DNA of 7,201 nucleotides. Source: Paraprevotella sp. (GTDB lineage Bacteria; Bacteroidota; Bacteroidia; Bacteroidales; Bacteroidaceae). Location of the stretch: assembly GCA_021205005.1 (NCBI GenBank), contig JAJPYK010000205.1:1-7201 (forward strand), written 5' to 3'. The notes beneath the pieces are model-generated. The model worked only from the letters and a program-made list of their open reading frames with translations, was not told where the DNA came from and searched no databases. Positions 5,744 to 7,201 of this stretch are shown here, one piece after another. Each line of letters starts with the position of its first letter. Position 1 is the stretch's first letter. Made by a program: the position numbers and the translations under genes.

Positions 5744-7036
5744 AATCCCGTGCGGTGGGAGGGACGGAAGTCGCCTTATCTTTATCGTGTCTTCGTCGAA
5801 GTGCGGAAAGGTAAAGAAGTGGTCGACACGTTGTCCCAGTTTATCGGTGTGCGTACCTTTCGGGTGGACGCCCAAAAGGGCTTTATGCTGAATGACGAAC
5901 CTTATAAAATCAAGGGAGTGAACCGGCATCAGGACCGTCCGGACAAAGGGTGGGCCATTTCCCATGCCGATCATCGTGAGGATATGGAACTCATCAAGGA
6001 AATCGGGGCGAACGGCATACGTCTGGCGCATTTTCCTCATTCCGATTACTTCTATTCCCTGTGCGACCGTGAGGGTATGTTGGTCTGGGCGGAGATTTCG
6101 CTCAACGGGCATGCGGAACCTACGGAAGAATTTGAGGAGAACATGACTACGGAGTTGGTGGAGCTGATCCGTCAGAATTACAATCACCCTTCCATTTCCT
6201 GCTGGAGCCTGTTTAACGAGCTGTACAAGGGGGATGTGAAAGCTTTGATAGAGAAACTGAACGATACGGCCCATTGCGAAGACCCGCGACGGCTGACCGT
6301 GGCTGCGGCCAATATCGAGAACCGGCCGGAAAACACCGTTACCGACATCATGGCTTTCAATACTTATCCGGGATGGTATTGGGGATCGCCTTCCGACATG
6401 GCATCTACTTTGGAGAAATGGAACGGATTGGTGGGGCATAAAGGGATCGGCGTCAGCGAGTACGGAGCCGGAGCCAACGTGTGGCACCATTGGCAGACGG
6501 GACAGAAAGTATCCAAAACCGACGGCATTTTTCATCCGGAAGAGTGGCAGGCTACGGTGCACGAACAGGTTTATCCGGCGATTGCCCATAGCGATTTCAC
6601 CTGGGGGTCGTTCGTCTGGAACATGTTCGACTTTGCCAGCGCTTGGCGTGACGAAGGCGATCTGCCGGGGATGAACGACAAGGGCTTGGTCACTTACGAC
6701 CGTAAAATCCGTAAGGATGCTTTTTATTTTTATAAGTCGGAGTGGTCGGAGGAACCGGTGGTTCACATCAATCGCCGCAGGGACATAGGAAGGCGTGACT
6801 CCGTGACCGACGTCAAAGTATACTCCAACTGCGAGGATGTTCGTCTGAAGGTGAACGGGCAAGATTGTGGGACGCCGGAACGCTCGGGAAGTGTTTGCGT
6901 GTGGAAACGAGTGACGTTGAAAAACGGAGAGAACCAAGTGGAGGCTGCCGGACGTAAAGGCGGACAGGAATATTCCGACCGGTGCAAATGGGTGCTGTAT
7001 TGAGCGGAGGAGGTGTTTTTTTTTCTGCGCCGAATG

Positions 7037-7077
7037 ATTTTTCAATCTGCGGAGAAAAATTTTTCAATCTGCTGAGA
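7037..7077. repeat. Two-copy tandem repeat downstream of the GH2 gene
   Basis: ATTTTTCAATCTGCGGAGA (7037-7055) recurs as ATTTTTCAATCTGCTGAGA (7059-7077), with 18 of 19 bases identical and a 22-base period. It starts 34 bases after the GH2 stop. The nine bases TGAGATTGA (7073-7081) appear again at 7174-7182. The function is unknown. Confidence 0.75.
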
Positions 7078-7085
7078 TTGATTTT
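7064..7085 (+). terminator. Possible weak terminator of the GH2 gene
   Basis: TCAATCT (7064-7070) pairs with AGATTGA (7075-7081) across a GCTG loop, followed by TTTT. The stem is A/T-rich, so this is a modest candidate. A run of T at 7015-7024 just after the stop has no convincing hairpin before it. Confidence 0.35.
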
Positions 7086-7093
7086 CGGACCTG

Positions 7094-7111
7094 CCTGTAA
7101 TGGATTACAGG
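7094..7111. repeat. Perfect inverted repeat, possible operator or hairpin
   Basis: CCTGTAAT-GG-ATTACAGG has eight-base arms around a two-base centre. The small centre favours a protein-binding dyad over an RNA hairpin. With no T-run after it, it is not a good terminator. It lies upstream of a possible promoter at the right edge of the window, so it may act on the next gene, which is outside the window. Confidence 0.5.
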
Positions 7112-7171
7112 GGAGAGACGACATGTGTGTCTTTTGCAGAATCAACGAAGAGGGTGTGTCATAATTCAAAT

Positions 7172-7201
7172 TTTGAGATTGACAACTTATAATCTGTAAG
7201 T
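7172..7201 (+). promoter_or_regulatory. Possible Bacteroidetes promoter cut by the window edge
   Basis: TTTG (7172-7175) is followed 21 bases later by TAAGT at the last five bases. This would fit the -33/-7 consensus TTTG-N19-21-TAnnTTTG if the next bases are TTG. The rest of 7004-7201 has no convincing gene. Confidence 0.25.

Larger units (their letters stand above)
4988..7003 (+). pseudogene. Glycoside hydrolase family 2 enzyme (beta-galactosidase-like) with two in-frame stops
   Basis: Read through its two stops, this frame gives 671 residues of a GH2 exo-glycosidase, normally exported to cleave beta-linked sugars. A signal peptide (about 1-25) precedes a jelly-roll domain (about 30-178, with VPHSWN, a DYYRGDGEYRY segment and FGGIYRPVSL). 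An immunoglobulin-like domain follows (about 182-285). The TIM barrel (about 290-585) has acid/base E411 in WSLFNEL and nucleophile E491 in GVSEYGAG. The C-terminal segment (about 590-671) resembles DUF4982. Stops are TAA at 5525-5527 (codon 180, LD-stop-ASPGVY) and TAG at 5741-5743 (codon 252, EI-stop-NPVRW). Both are one base from a sense codon (TAT/TAC for Tyr; CAG for Gln), and the frame never shifts. The start is GTG, with an in-frame TAG two codons upstream. An N-x-K-G motif (N563/K565) occurs in beta-glucuronidases but also in many GH2 proteins, so the substrate is open. Fragments 4988-5527 and 5750-7003 could be made separately, but neither is a complete enzyme. Confidence 0.85.

Noticed and set aside
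6483..6496. TGGCACCATTGGCA, resembling a sigma-54 promoter on the plus strand
   Set aside because: The -12 half is poor (GGCA rather than TTGC), it lies inside the GH2 barrel coding sequence and no gene starts just downstream.
4988..7003. Stop-codon reassignment (TAG to Gln, TAA to Tyr) in the GH2 gene
   Set aside because: TAA ends the repeat-protein, regulator and kinase genes at natural protein ends, and no single known code reads both codons this way. Two nonsense mutations are simpler.
5225..7045. 606-codon open frame on the minus strand across the GH2 gene
   Set aside because: It is antisense to a frame with clear GH2 domains and catalytic motifs. Its translation has no recognisable domain and a composition rich in H, R, F and L typical of a shadow frame.
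6982..7164. 60-codon open frame after the GH2 gene
   Set aside because: It overlaps the GH2 3' end, contains the T-run, the tandem repeat and the palindrome, and has no recognisable protein features.

Overview
The window looks like chromosomal DNA from a gut-type Bacteroidales (Bacteroides/Parabacteroides-like). Three things point there: TAnnTTTG promoter boxes, start codons mostly without a strong Shine-Dalgarno, and a hybrid histidine kinase with REC and Hpt domains next to an exported glycoside hydrolase family 2 enzyme. No RNA genes, CRISPR arrays, insertion sequences or phage genes were seen.

Layout. (1) 20-535, minus strand: a small secreted protein of 151 aa with five NDTVTTDSTK-like repeats, followed by a good intrinsic terminator. 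(2) 536-730: a compact control region with a near-consensus sigma-54 (-24/-12) promoter, a T-tract terminator candidate directly upstream of it, and overlapping perfect dyads of TGTGGAAT/GTGTGGAA about 120 bp upstream of the promoter. (3) 731-2098, minus: an NtrC-type response regulator (REC, sigma-54-activating AAA+, Fis-type HTH). (4) 2173-4680, minus: a membrane hybrid sensor kinase (periplasmic sensor, HisKA, HATPase, REC, Hpt). (5) 4681-4987: a divergent intergenic region. (6) 4988-7003, plus: a GH2 gene with two in-frame nonsense codons and otherwise intact, called a pseudogene. (7) 7004-7201: non-coding, with a tandem repeat, a palindrome and possibly the start of a downstream promoter.

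How the parts may work together. The kinase and regulator carry every phosphotransfer residue for a His345-Asp633-His775-Asp52 relay. The regulator is of the class that activates sigma-54 RNA polymerase from upstream enhancers. The next gene downstream has what looks like exactly such a promoter and enhancer. The simplest reading is a self-contained envelope signalling unit whose local output is the small repeat protein. That protein is studded with nine matches to the Bacteroidetes O-glycosylation sequon D-[S/T]-[A/I/L/M/T/V], and the kinase's periplasmic domain has eight more. A dedicated sigma-54 phosphorelay controlling a small, probably heavily O-glycosylated exported protein is the most novel idea here. 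The promoter, dyads and sequons are visible in the sequence; the regulatory link, the glycosylation and the function are inference. The GH2 gene is divergent from the kinase and shows no sign of belonging to this unit.
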